From contig JAGTWJ010000011.1 of the NCBI GenBank assembly GCA_020064725.1, forward strand, positions 1,612,001 through 1,676,000: DNA of 64,000 bases, in the 5' to 3' direction. Below the pieces are notes generated by a model, which worked only from the letters and a program-made list of their open reading frames with translations, had not been told where the DNA came from and did not search any database. Positions 47,103 to 57,899 of the stretch are shown in pieces. Position numbers and translations under genes: made by a program. Numbering within the stretch: position 1 is the stretch's first letter; every line of letters starts with the position of its first letter. This stretch comes from Drechslerella dactyloides. Taxonomy: Eukaryota > Ascomycota > Orbiliomycetes > Orbiliales > Orbiliaceae.

Positions 47103-49495
47103 CAGCCGTTAGTCTCTCTACGAAAAAATTAATGAAGTTTTGAAGTTTTGAAGTTTCGAAGCTCTGGTGATGCATGTCGTCATAGTTGCGCATGCATGAA
47201 CAGCGCAGCCCAAAATGCACGGCAGGAAACACGAACATGTTTGCGACGGAGCGTTTTTGTCCAGCTAGCTTACTGGGGCCGCATCCGAGGGACCGTCACC
47301 ACAGACTCGGATATTAGTATATTCGCGGGCGACAGATATCAGGACCGACAGACGGCAGGCAGTAAAGAAAGATAGACGGATGGGCAGCCAGGTATGATCA
47401 CGGCAGAGATATAAAATAGTAGTTGGGAGACTGGGCTCAGCAGGAAATCCGGGCGGCAGGCGTCATTTAACTGCCCTCCAAGGTACCTACCGCCATGGAT
47501 CCCATCCCTCCGTCCCAGCTCCAAATATAAATAACCAGCTAACGTAGCTAGCTGGTGGCCAGCAGGCTCTCTTCCCGCGTGGATGTCCCTCCGTTTCTCG
47601 TTCTGTCCCTCGCGGATGATGAAAAAAAGAACAGGTCGGCCCACTAGCTCTGGCCCGCCTGCATGTGCGTTCCAGCAGCACGCTAGAAGGAGGATGGCGG
47701 CAGGGATGCGACGGGGGCCCATCCTTCCATCCATACCGCTCATCCATCCCCGCCGGATATATGGGCACTAGCTGAGCAGACCTTGCAGATAGATACACTC
47801 CCAAGCATCTGTTATATCTATAAGATCATGGCCGAGCGCCCGCGTTATGATATCTCCTGCGATATCTCGCATCCCAAGATCTTGGCCCCACGGACGGTGC
47901 AGGCCGCACGGCGCTGTTTGGTCGGACGGGACGGCCGCGAGCCCCGCTGATAGCCACGGTCGTGCTTGGTATCAGCCTTTTCGGCGGCGGGCAGCGTGAT
48001 TGTCAGTGGATATCTGCGTCCCGAAGAGCGCTGAAGGCAGGTACATACCGTCTGTATTATCATATTATATCCCACGATGTTGGGGATAATTGTCTGCGCG
48101 GAGCGAATGCAAAAAAGTTAATTCAATACATCGATCCTTCCGCCTGTTTCTATGCAGGTGCCACATACCCAACGTAGATATGTGCATTTGCATTAATTTT
48201 GTCCGACGATGCCACTTTGGTATAATATTATCAATCTGTCGTATTCGAGATCGATTCATCCGGCGGACAAGCTTGCATGCAACCTTATCAGTCCTTGCAG
48301 TTCACCATCACGGGCAGGATACGTTACTCTCACCCGCTGTCACGCCGGTACCACCGACCAACCGACCAACAGCCAACGTTGGCCAACCAACTGGCGAAGA
48401 CTCAAGCGTACGAGCGAAAGAGCTTGATTCAGCCAAGCTCGCACAAGCTCGTCGGGGCACGGCTGCTGCGAATACGACCTCTCGAGATCGTGACCCTCGT
48501 CGATGCCTAGCCTCCAGCGGCCGTCCCGCAGGAATGCCTTGCTCCAAGAAGGGCAGCTCGACCGGCGCGCGCGTGCCGAGCCAACGTCGTACTGGGTGGA
48601 AGTCATTGTATCCTGGGCCGTAGCTGTGGTGTAGGATACCCCTCGCATGCGCCTTTTTGCCAGTGCAGTGGTTGAGCTAAGCTTCCTGCAGAAGAGAGCT
48701 TCGAACCGACCGGCCGGGTAAATTCGACGCCATGATATCGATCAGGGTCTTCTTCTTCCGCCGCTGCACTGTTGAACGGCTGCTCTAGCTGATGGCTGTG
48801 CCTGCAGGCCCACGGCGCTAGCATTATATACCGAGACATTCACATCTCGAAGAATACTAGAAGTAGTCCTGTGCAGGACGCAAGCGGAGCGGTTGTGGAG
48901 GGCCGGCCGAGCACGATCGAATCGCTGGCCGTGGCTCTGGACGCTATCGATAGACACGCACGGCACTGCGTGCAGTCGTCTCGTAAACGAAGCATCGGTC
49001 GACGACTAGCCTTCGTTTAGCCGTGGACGGGTGCTGGATCGGGGCTAGGCAGCCCGACTGCATGCATCTCGTAATGCATTATTGATGCCGTCTGGATCGA
49101 GGGCATGCAGAGTGTCAGATGGAGATAGCATCTGCAGCAAGGGCCTGCCTGGTTGCCCGCACTTTGCACTCCCCGCCAGCTGATATCCGCATTCCTCCTC
49201 TTCCCCTTTGAGCAGCTCTTGTAGTCCGGATAGCTATCGTCGTCGTCATGAAGCTGGCCTTGGGTCTTGGCGTGGGTCGTGGCGCTTACTGTGGCTGGTT
49301 CGCGGTGTCGGGTGTGGCTGACTCGAAAGAGGATCCAGCGCAAACGTTGTTCGGCGCGCTGCAAGCTTCAACATCCACCGCTTGCCTGCCTCACCGTCAT
49401 CACCACGCCCTCGCTGCATTATAAACCTCACCTTCGATCTAAACTCACCCTCGCCGCCCCAATCGCTCACTTCATACCTCCCCACTGCACCAGCC
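47103..49495. other. Intergenic, no gene seen
   Basis: About 2.4 kb between the divergent F-box and TFIIF beta genes, so it holds both promoters. A short fold-back (TAAACGAAG at 48981-48989 with CTTCGTTTA at 49010-49018) begins with GTCTCGTAAAC, resembling the arms of the repeats near 53.7 and 57.5 kb. No coding frame is supported. Confidence 0.55.
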
Positions 49496-50834
49496 ATGGC
49501 TTCCGCCGCTCCCGTCATCAAGGTCGAAGATGACAGCAAACCCCCCGCCATCAAGTCCGAGAACGTCACGATGGAAGACGCGCCCTTCTCCGCCCCCTCT
49601 CCGCTGACGTCCGACGACGAGCAATTCGAGGACGCAGGGGACCTCGACATGACCAAAGGCAACGTCGTCGCCTGGCTCGTCAAGATGCCGGACTTCCTGC
49701 TCGAGAACTGGCACAAGATCGACGACGACGAGGAAATACATTTGGCCAACATTCGCGTCTTCCACAATACCGCCGCCTCCGCGAACCCAGCCGCCGCCGG
49801 CACGCCGACGCTGCAGAACGACCCGCCGCAGGAGAAGCTCAAGCTCGTGCTGACGGACAGCAAGTATAACGCTGGCATCCCGCAAAAGTTCGACATGGTC
49901 GTTACCGATCGCAACGTCCGAAACACGTTTGTCTTCACGGAGAAGGATATGCCCGGATTCGAGAACAAGGCGCGTGGTGTCGGCAATGACGGTAACCCGA
50001 TCATTCCGTCGCGACTGCTGCAGCCGGAGAAGACGCAGGACCGAAAGTTCGGCAAGGGGAACAATAACAAGAAGTTCACGCCGTTCTTCCGCAAGGCTAT
50101 ACCCAGTACGCCATCCAATTCCCCAATCTCTAATTGGTCCTCGTGACAGTCCACGCAGACTAACTGGCCGGTGTGATTGTAGAGCGGACTGCACTGGCTG
50201 GAACCGTTCGCCACGAAGCCGTCGTGACACCGGCCGACAACATGGAGTTCGCCCGCTACCTTAAGCGCAAGCGCGACCTCATGGAAGAGGAGCAGCGCAG
50301 GAAGCACATCCAGGTCCTCGAGAAGATCATGCCCGGCGCGCCGCTGCCGTCCACCAACGACAACCTCTTCGACCAGGCCATCGTACGTCACGTCCACCTC
50401 TCCTCCCCATTCCCACTGTATCATATGCTATACCCACAAATAAATCTTACAGTCCATGCTAACGTTGTATTTCACCTCTCCAGCAAAAACCAGGCCCCGA
50501 CAAGAAGAAAACACAAGAAAACAAAGCAACCCGTATGCCCCGCAACGAGCTCCTCGACGCCCTCTTCGTCTGTTTCTCCGAGTACGAATTTTGGACACTC
50601 AAAGGCCTCCGCGAGCGCCTCAACCAGCCGGAAGCATACCTCAAGGAAACGCTTGAGAGCATTGCGTCGCTGCTCAAGACGGGTCCCTTCGCGCTCAAAT
50701 GGCAGCTCAAGCCGGAGTACAAGAGCCGGGACATCGAGGCGATCAAGAAGGAGGTGCGCGAGGATCTGGGGACGGATGCCGGGGAAGATTTTGACGAAGA
50801 CGACGACGAGGAGTTGGAGGATATGAAAATTTGA
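49496..50834 (+). CDS. tfg2: TFIIF beta subunit (Rap30/Tfg2)
   Basis: CDS join(49496..50105,50183..50382,50484..50834), 386 residues. Intron 1 (77 nt) ends at ttgtag and holds a perfect CTAAC branch point, giving AIPKRTALAGTVRHEA. N-terminal dimerisation domain: VVAWLVKMPDFLLENW, then LKLVLTD and NTFVFTEKDMPG; the linker YLKRKRDLMEEEQRRKHIQV; and the C-terminal winged helix RMPRNELLDALFVCFSEYEF...LRERLNQPEAYLKETLESIA...GPFALKWQLKPEY, then an acidic tail. TFIIF beta pairs with TFIIF alpha, binds RNA polymerase II and helps start-site selection and promoter escape in the nucleus. The start ATG (gccATGGC) is in strong context. This is the third general transcription factor subunit in the window. 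Confidence 0.94.
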
Positions 50835-51545
50835 GGCTGTTCTCGGGGGGCGAGCGTGGTTAACGGATGCGTAGGCTGGGGGTGGACCGTAAGCGGTTAC
50901 AAAGACGTATTCTTCTTCCCTTTTGTTTTGCACAAAAATTGTATACGATACCCTTTTTCTTTCGATATAAGCGGCGTTTGCAGCGGAGCATTGTGGCGGC
51001 GTTTTTCTTTTTATCTTTAGTACGTGTGGTCTATATTTTAGCAGCAGCCGGGGATAAATTAAATTTGAGAGCGATTTCTAGATGTCGAAGTGGGGGCTGC
51101 CCTGAGGTTATACTATGGTACATATTCGTATGACCATATCGTGCGATCTGGCTCGCAAGACTATGGCAAGTCCTAGTTTGGGATATTGGTGTTCCGCTGA
51201 TGATTTATATTTGTCGTGAAATTAATCCGAAAGCTAGCTTCGCTGCCGGGTAGATATACGACTTATGATTCTGGAGTATCAGACTGCTTGTAGCGGTTGA
51301 ATCGCGCAGGCGAGTTTATCGATTCATCCATATGGGTCACGCATAAAGGGTGACCGGACCGATTGATACTCCTTCCACACTCTCCACGATGAATACACAG
51401 CTCTGTCATGCATTGCGAGGCATATATACAGCCCCTTCTATAGATTAGATATATACATACTACATACAGACATGCAGACACCGCGACCAGCCAAAATAGA
51501 CGTACACGGAGACGTAACCGTACCGGTCACCGTATTCACGCTATG
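50835..51545. other. Convergent intergenic region
   Basis: About 710 bp between the stop codons of TFIIF beta and bL21m, so it contains two 3' ends. It is T-rich near 50930-51010. No gene is supported. Confidence 0.65.
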
Positions 51546-52220
51546 CTACGCTACAGCCGCCTCCAGCGTCGCTGCGCCAGCAGCAGCAGCCGCAAACTCC
51601 CCAGGCAGCTCGTTAACCGCCAGCTCACAGATCCGCAACACCGTATATCGATGCTTACTCCTGACGGTCTTCACGCGGCGCTGCCGCCTCTTCGTCTTCT
51701 CCTTCTTCCGCATGGGCTCCGCCGTGACTTCCACAACGACGGCCCGGCAGGTGAACAGCCGTGGATCGATGAACGGGGCGCCCTTGATGGTATACTCGCG
51801 CGAACCCAGCACGGATGCATGCGTGAGCTTGATGGTATCCCCTGGCGCGAGGGGCTTGTTGAGCGGGTTCGCTGGGTTGCGCGGCGGGTAGAGGACGGCG
51901 GGGAGGGTTATGCGGTCGCCGAGGGTGACGAGGTATTGGCGGTTGTGGATGTGGACTGTCGTGTAGAAGGGCGGTTGGTGTCGGAGGGCTGTGTGGTAGG
52001 TTTTCAGCGTTGTGAGGTCCGGCGGTGAAGCTGATGATGAGGTTATCGACGGCGGCGGGTTTGCCGGACGGAGAAGCGGTGGGATGGCGGTTGTGGAGGG
52101 AGGTGAAGGTGCGGTTGTCGAGATGCGCCGGATGGCGGGGAGGACCCGTGGTAGTGGGAGGATTGACGCCGGCGTTTGTCTGAGGAGGAGCCGCCGCGAA
52201 AGCGGCAGGAGGGACGCCAT
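51546..52220 (-). CDS. mrpl49: Mitochondrial large-subunit ribosomal protein bL21m
   Basis: Single coding exon, 224 residues. The N-terminus (MASLLPLSRRLLLRQ) is rich in Arg, Leu and Ser and lacks acids, as expected of a mitochondrial presequence. The bL21 core begins near residue 95: HIHNRQYLVTLGDRITLPAVL, then LAPGDTIKLTHASVLGSREY, IDPRLFTCRAVVVEVTAEP, a basic stretch (MRKKEKTKRRQRRVKTVRSK) and the RYTVLRICEL ending. bL21m is a structural component of the mitochondrial 54S subunit. A likely 5' UTR intron ends directly before the ATG at 52220; if it is not spliced, an in-frame ATG at 52229 would add three residues. It is divergent from NSA2. The C-terminal Ala-rich tail is longer than in bacterial L21. 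Confidence 0.9.
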   Translation of the reverse strand: MASLLPLSRRLLLRQTPASILPLPRVLPAIRRISTTAPSPPSTTAIPPLLRPANPPPSITSSSASPPDLTTLKTYHTALRHQPPFYTTVHIHNRQYLVTLGDRITLPAVLYPPRNPANPLNKPLAPGDTIKLTHASVLGSREYTIKGAPFIDPRLFTCRAVVVEVTAEPMRKKEKTKRRQRRVKTVRSKHRYTVLRICELAVNELPGEFAAAAAGAATLEAAVA

Positions 52221-52288
52221 CTGAAGCATCGTAGTCGTGGCCGTCAGCTCAATGGATGCGATGCATTGGCGGGGGTGTAGATACTGAC
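52221..52288 (-). other. Probable 5' UTR intron of bL21m
   Basis: On the minus strand a donor (ACAG|GTCAGT), a CTGAC branch-like motif and an acceptor (cttcag) directly precede the ATG at 52220; length 68 nt. The ATG at 52229 would be removed by this splice. Confidence 0.55.
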
Positions 52289-52518
52289 CTGTTGGTGGTT
52301 CGTGATGTTCGTGGAGGGGTGGTGAAGCTAGGAAACCTTGAAGTCGCAAAGTTGCGGTTAAAGACAGCCACGCGCGCCAAGCGATTAGATTAGATTTCGA
52401 GATTTTTCCACCACCCGCGCCTGAACTTTCTTTCTTCCTTCTTCAACCTCACCCACAAACCCACTATCACGACCACCCTCCATCCACACACGAGCACCGC
52501 TCGTCCAACCACTGCACG
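52229..52518. promoter_or_regulatory. Divergent promoter, bL21m and NSA2
   Basis: Fewer than 300 bp separate the start codons of bL21m (minus) and NSA2 (plus). A TTTCTTTCTTCC pyrimidine tract (52427-52442) lies 75 bp before the NSA2 start. I see no named binding site. Confidence 0.6.
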
Positions 52519-53484
52519 ATGGTATGTACCTCACGCCTCTTAGAGTCTCATGTACACACGCTAATGTAGCTCCGACAGCCGCAAAACGAGTATATCGAGC
52601 GCTGGGAGAAGCTCCACGGCAAGCGTCTCGACCATGAAGAGCGAACGTACGTCCACACCCACCACCACCTTCGATAGACAAACTTCTAACTTTCAATGTC
52701 CACAGTCGCAAACGCGCCGCCCGCGAGGCGCACCAATCTTCCAAATCCGCCCAGAAGCTGCACGGCCTGCGCGCGAAACTCCACGCCCAAGCCCGCTACA
52801 AGCAGAAGATCCAGATGCGCAAAACCCTCAAAGCGCACGAGGAGAAATCCGTCGCCACAACTGCCGCGCCAACATCCGACCCGCTGCCCCCCTACCTCCT
52901 CGACCGCACCCAGCCCTCTTCCGCAAAGGCCCTCTCCAGCGCGATAAAGCAAAAGCGCGCCGAAAAGGCCGCGAAATTCTCCGTTCCACTACCAAAGGTC
53001 CGCGGTATCTCCGAAGAGGAAATGTTCAAAGTCATAAAAACGGGCAAGAAAACCGCGAAGAAATCTTGGAAACGGATGATCACAAAACCAACCTTTGTCG
53101 GACCGGACTTCACCCGTCGGCCCGTCAAATACGAGCGCTTCATCCGCCCCATGGGTCTGCGGTACAAGAAGGCGAACGTCACCCATCCAGAGCTGTCCGT
53201 AACGGTGCAGCTGCCGATTCTCAGCGTCAAGAAGAACCCGCAGAGTCCAATGTACACGCAGCTCGGCGTGCTGACAAAGGGTACCATCATCGAGGTCAAC
53301 GTCAGCGAGTTGGGGATGGTGACCACGGGAGGAAAAGTGGTGTGGGGTCGGTGGGCGCAGATTACGAACAACTGCGAGAACGACGGCTGTGTCAACGCGT
53401 GAGTATTTCCCGTCCCCTCTTCCTGTTGGGATAGCTGTCATTAGGAATGGTGCTGATGTGGTGTGTAGGGTGCTGCTGGTGTGA
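52519..53484 (+). CDS. nsa2: 60S ribosome assembly factor NSA2
   Basis: CDS join(52519..52521,52579..52646,52706..53398,53469..53484), 259 residues, near the 261 of yeast Nsa2. The first coding exon is the ATG alone; the donor GTATGT follows at once, and exon 2 starts PQNEYIERWEKLHGKRLD, the family N-terminus. Then EERTRKRAAREAHQSS, a basic helical region, FSVPLPKVRGISEEEMFKV, the KPTFVGPDFTRRPVKYERFI block, an eS8-like beta domain and the ending GCVNAVLLV, whose last four residues come from the final exon. Nsa2 binds pre-60S particles in the nucleus and is needed for 27S pre-rRNA processing. Read without intron 1, the frame stops at 52572. It is head to head with bL21m. Confidence 0.94.
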
Positions 53485-54579
53485 TGCGCTTGCTGGCCGT
53501 GTGTACATTATGCATCCGTGGTTTGGTTGTGCGGTACCTAAAGTTTGGGCATCTGGTTCAGCGTGGCGTTAAAACGGAGTATCTTTTGGGAACCTTCCTA
53601 TAATATACTATACTATATACGATATCACATTATATCCAAAGCTGCCAGTAACCGCATACAAAGGTTTTTCAGTGCGAATGAGCGGATCCCCCTAGATTAA
53701 GGGGTTCGGGTCAACTGGTCTCGCAAGCAAAAGCCACACAGCTGCAGTTCGGTTTACGAGGCCAGGATCAGCCAATATGTAAATATGTTGGAAGCATCAC
53801 AGTGTATATGGCATGGATCGTTTGGGTGCAAATGCATGGGTATACTTTGTCTCAAAAACCAAAAGCTGGATGCACGTACTCAATCTAGCTTCTGGCATGC
53901 GAGACAGGGTATACTATAAGAAACTTATACAATTGATCGATCTGAACCACGATCGAATGTGGACGCTGACGGGCATACGTGCGGTGATATATAACTGACT
54001 AAGAACACATCCAGCGGATTGCAAAAGCGTAAAGCAAACTCCATGAATCCAGGGCGTTTTGAAAACCGACGAGATGCATCCATCGCTCGTAGATATATAT
54101 CCGTATCACGCTATTTTGTATTCTTGCCTACCGACATGCGCCTGATCTTTAGCAAAAAAAGAAAGAGAAAAGAAAAAAAAAAAGAAAACTACTAGCTACG
54201 CGGTATAATCGCAGAAAAACCACAAGATAGCAGTGTGTATAATAAAACTTCCATACGCGCGAGAAAGATTAATGTTTCTCGAAAAACGAAAGAATTGGAA
54301 ACGAAAGAAGGAAATTCCCTCGAGGAGGCTGATTCATTACCCGTTTTCCCCACCGTGCGTTCAAGCAAGATTCAAAGAAAGTCCCCGGAATACCCAAGCG
54401 AGTTAAGCATCTTTGAGCGGACGTTTGACCACCGGTTAGCCAATCAGCCAACCAGTAGATCGTTCTGTCCGTGGCGTCGTGCGTGGATCTCTAGCTCGTC
54501 GCGCCGTCACCGTCGCCGCATCACGAATACTCCATCGACCGCTGAACAGCTCTACACAAATGGGAACCCCATTAGCATC
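53485..54579. other. Intergenic with a fold-back repeat
   Basis: About 1.1 kb between convergent NSA2 and the E2 gene. It contains the imperfect hairpin at 53715-53765 (listed separately), an AT-rich patch near 53600-53640 and an A-rich tract at 54155-54190. No gene is supported. Confidence 0.6.
53715..53765. repeat. Imperfect fold-back repeat, copy 1
   Basis: CTGGTCTCG (53715-53723) pairs with CGAGGCCAG (53757-53765) with one G-T pair, and the match extends inward with transitions. It shares GGTCTCGCAAGC and GGTTTACG with the repeat at 57490-57540. Confidence 0.5.
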
Positions 54580-56621
54580 TCATTTTCGATTCGATAAAAG
54601 ATGGGAATTTTGGCACCTTCTGAACCGCTTGCTGTACTCTCGCTTCTCCTCCTTCGTGCCCCAGTACAGCTTTGACGCCTCCGTGTTCAGCTGCGTCCGC
54701 GGGTCGTACGCCGGGTCGTCTTCCTCCAGCAGCGCGATCACGCCCTCAATGTGGCTGCGCACATCGTCCGGCCGGCCGGGGAAGTACGATGGTATGCCGT
54801 CGTCTGTGAGTGCGTTAGTGAGGGTTCCAGGAGGTGTTAATCTAAGGTGATTGGGGGCAAGTACTATTGATGCGGTGATGGAACATTGGCGTGCTGAACT
54901 GTACGCGCGGCTGCTCTTCTGGAAACCGCACGGAGAATCGCAGGGTAAAGTTGAAGAGGCCGCCGTCCAGGTTGGTCATCGGGCGGCCGATGTAGCTCTG
55001 CGGTTATTGAGGTAGCGTTAGTGGGGTAGGCGGGGATGTCATTGGGTGTTATTCATGTGTGTACGCACCACTTGCCAGATGAACGGGTTCTTGTCTTGCA
55101 GATCGATATCAAGCGTCACTGCGTCAGATTTACTGAAGTAGACTTTGGTCTGCTCGAACTGCCGCTGCAGGTTCGCCGCGACGCCCTCCTCGCGCTTGAG
55201 CGCCTCCATGCCCTCGGGCCCCCATTTCTCCGCCTCGGCGTCCAGTGCGCGCCGGATATTTTTGATCCTCCGCTCCAGCTCTGAATATGAGAACTTGCCT
55301 TCCATCGAGTTACTATTCACGGTTTCGAAGGGCATTCGCACAAACTGCTGGTTTTCGGTGACCTTGGCGCGCTCGGTCTCGATCGAGGCTAGATAAGTGT
55401 CGTAGTACCAGAGGAAGCGACGCTTGCAGAGGTCTTTGAAGGGCTCGAAGAAGTAGACGCCGCCTTCCTCGACGTATTGCGGGTCGTCACCGCTGCCTTC
55501 GCCCTCTTCGGGCTGGCGGAGGATGTAAGTACCGTCCGGTTTCAGTCCGAGATACTCTTCTAGGCGCTGTATGATGGATATACGGAGGGTTTCATGGCGG
55601 ATCTAGGGCACAATAATACCGCGTCAGCGGATGGTGCGTGCGACGGTACAAGCCGAGGGGAGAGTTTATATACTTTCAAAACGTAAGCGGTTTGGTTGTC
55701 CTTGTGGTGCTGGCTGTTGGCGTTTTCGTAGCCGGGCTCGTTCTCGTAAGGGTTGGCGGACATGAGGCTCTGTATCGAAATTAATATCGATTCGAGACCC
55801 TGCGCGGACGACCACTCCTCTCCTCGCTCTCCCCGCCATGTCCTACGTGGTGTCCATTAGTGGCTGTTTATAGGATCCAGCTGTCGATGGAAATGCATAG
55901 CCGGCTTACCCTAGAATCGACCTGGAGGAAGATACGCGGCGTTAGTCTAGCTCGATGTTGTAGTGATCTAGTAGCACGATCTGATCTGGTAGTGGGGCAG
56001 CAGAGGGGCGGTCTTACAGGCAGACTTTGCCGCCAGCGTATATATTTGGGTTGAAACGACACCTGCCGCCGTTCGTTGTGATCGCATTAACGGTCGGTGC
56101 CTTCCCCGGATATTCTGGTTCGCGACGTGACGATTAGATCGGTGGTCCGCGTGGATTTGGAGGAGGATGAAGTAAGTAGCATAGCATGCCTTTGGGAAAT
56201 TTCAGAGTAAACTAAACCGGACCCGTTTATTAGCACTGGACGCATTCACTCGCACGAGATAGATAAAATCCAGTAGACTGCGGTGGCGGTACCTCAAAAA
56301 AGCCAAACTCGTAGGGGGTGTCCGGCGGCCCCACTATCAGGGCCTTGATGTTCCGAATGTCCGCATCTCGACAGGCGACGGCGAGAGCTGCAGCACAGCG
56401 TTGTACGTTAGCGATGGATGACTGTCACGGTACAAGGAGGGATGTCGCGTGTGTCGCGCGTACATAGGTCGTTCGACTTTTGGATGTCCGCGAGCTCCTA
56501 GGTCGGCGAAGACAGGATGCAGGGTTAGCTAACTGCTGGACTTCTCGTCGGTCCCCCGTGTTTAGGCTGGCAACCTGGTTGGGCAGCTTACCCGCGTGAG
56601 CCGCAGCGTGGACTGGTTCAT
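54580..56621 (-). CDS. UBE2Z-like ubiquitin-conjugating enzyme with second E2-like domain
   Basis: CDS complement(join(54580..54803,54865..54997,55069..55602,55674..55842,55910..55921,56018..56114,56190..56211,56293..56387,56464..56497,56592..56621)), ten exons, 449 residues, phases consistent. Domain 1 (residues 1-155) is an E2: ELADIQKSNDLSLAVACRD, GPPDTPYEFGFFEF, FPKEYPGKAPTVNA, active-site GGKVCLSILGTWRGE with Cys92, then SLMSANPYENEPGYE, the UBE2Z-type ending. A connector has a FEPFKDLCKRRFLWYYDTYL stretch. Domain 2 (about 300-445) looks like another E2 fold (YIGRPMTNLDGGLFNFTLRF, FPEEQPRVQFSTPMFHHRI, IPSYFPG) but has no Cys at the catalytic position, as in UEV proteins. UBE2Z in animals is charged by UBA6; the E1 and substrates here are unknown. 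Exon 4 uses a putative GC donor; exon 6 has 12 nt. The last exon may be incomplete in its C-terminal dozen residues. Confidence 0.83.
55910..55921 (-). other. 12-nt microexon of the E2 gene
   Basis: On the minus strand, GTCGATTCTAGG lies between ctccag and gtaagc. It encodes the Ser-Ile-Leu and parts of the flanking Leu and Gly codons right after the catalytic Cys (VCLSILGTW). Confidence 0.8.
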
Positions 56622-57899
56622 CGTGCCGGACGGAGGCAGGGAACGGCTGTATCTAGCGGTGGCGGCAGGGCGGGCGTCTTTGGTTGATGGGTGAGATCGC
56701 AAGAGTCCTGTCGAGAGTTTAGAGGTCGAATCGAGCTGGTGGGACAACACGACGGGGCCGGCGTTTGACGCTGGCGTTGGACGGAGCCGGAAAAAGCGAG
56801 TGGATCCTGTCGCCTCGTTTTATCGGGCGGAGACGAGAGAACGGATTGATACTCAAGTAAAGTTTGTTTGCAGGGCCCAAGCAGCAGCTGGCGTGCAGGA
56901 TCCTATGACTCCGTGAAGCTCCTGCGCGGATATCATGATGGTATGGTGAGCTGTCCAAAAGCGCATCGGGAGCTCGAGCTGGTAGCTTCGGCGAGGACGA
57001 CATCGCGAAGCCACCAGAAACACAGTCAGGTAAGCATGCAAGCAGACGGGAACCTGATAAGATGATGCTCCAGCGCCTGGCCCCGAGGCTAAAGATGATA
57101 AGCATCCTGCAGCTGTCTGGCGTCGTCTACGCGTATCCAAAGTCAAGTAAGTAATTTCGTGAGCGGATGATTTCCCGTTTAGGATATTTTCGGTCTTCGC
57201 GCTAGATATCGAAGCAGCTTAGTCCGCTATGGTACCTCTTTTAAGCTTTGCCCCGGCCAATGAATAGTTGCCTCTGTAGTTTGGTGCAGCAAAGAGTGAG
57301 CTCTTGGAGAAGGTGGATGTTTTTCTTTTACAGTTTTATACCGAGGGAACCTATGATATTATATGTATTGTTAATTTCTTTATGGCGTGCGGCGCGAATT
57401 AACCTACATCTAGTCGTGATCGTAACTTATCAGTTTGAGGGATCTTGAGAATCCATGATACATGGTATCACAGGCGGCTTTGACTAGGCCTGGTCTCGCA
57501 AGCCAAACTCACATTTGGAGAGAGAGGGTCTGGTTTACGGGAACAACTAGTCCTGGCTTGTGTAACTTAGATAATTGACAAAGTGGCGTCGACCATTGAT
57601 CTGGCCAACAACTGGTATATATGAATCTGGAAATTAAAATATATAGCCGCAAAGTATTCCCAACTTGTATGCAAACCCGACAAAATGATAATTTATTCTT
57701 GTTCAAATTATGTACATAGGTAAGTAAGTAGTTATCAGTTACAAACGCCGAGGGCTCCAACGACCAGTTGTCTCGTCAACATAGGCACTCAGCGTGCGTC
57801 CAGTGGAGTTGGCGAACCAGTGTTGCCGATATGATGAAGTCAAGATTGATCTCGCCAGCGACACGAAAAGCAAAAAGCAACCAAGTGATTAAAAACCCC
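56622..57899. other. Intergenic with a second fold-back repeat
   Basis: About 1.3 kb holding the E2 promoter and the 3' end of the chitinase gene. The repeat at 57490-57540 is listed separately. An in-frame upstream Met of the E2 frame at 56750 is possible but less conserved. No other gene is supported. Confidence 0.6.
57490..57540. repeat. Imperfect fold-back repeat, copy 2
   Basis: Shares CTGGTCTCGCAAGC at its left end and GGTTTACG at its right end with 53715-53765, with a diverged centre. The arms are weakly inverted (GTCTCGCAAGCCAAA against the complement of CTGGTTTACGGGA). Confidence 0.5.

Noticed and set aside
49246..50424. Long minus-strand open frame (392 codons) opposite TFIIF beta
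   Set aside because: Shadow of the TFIIF beta exons; the plus strand carries all family motifs.
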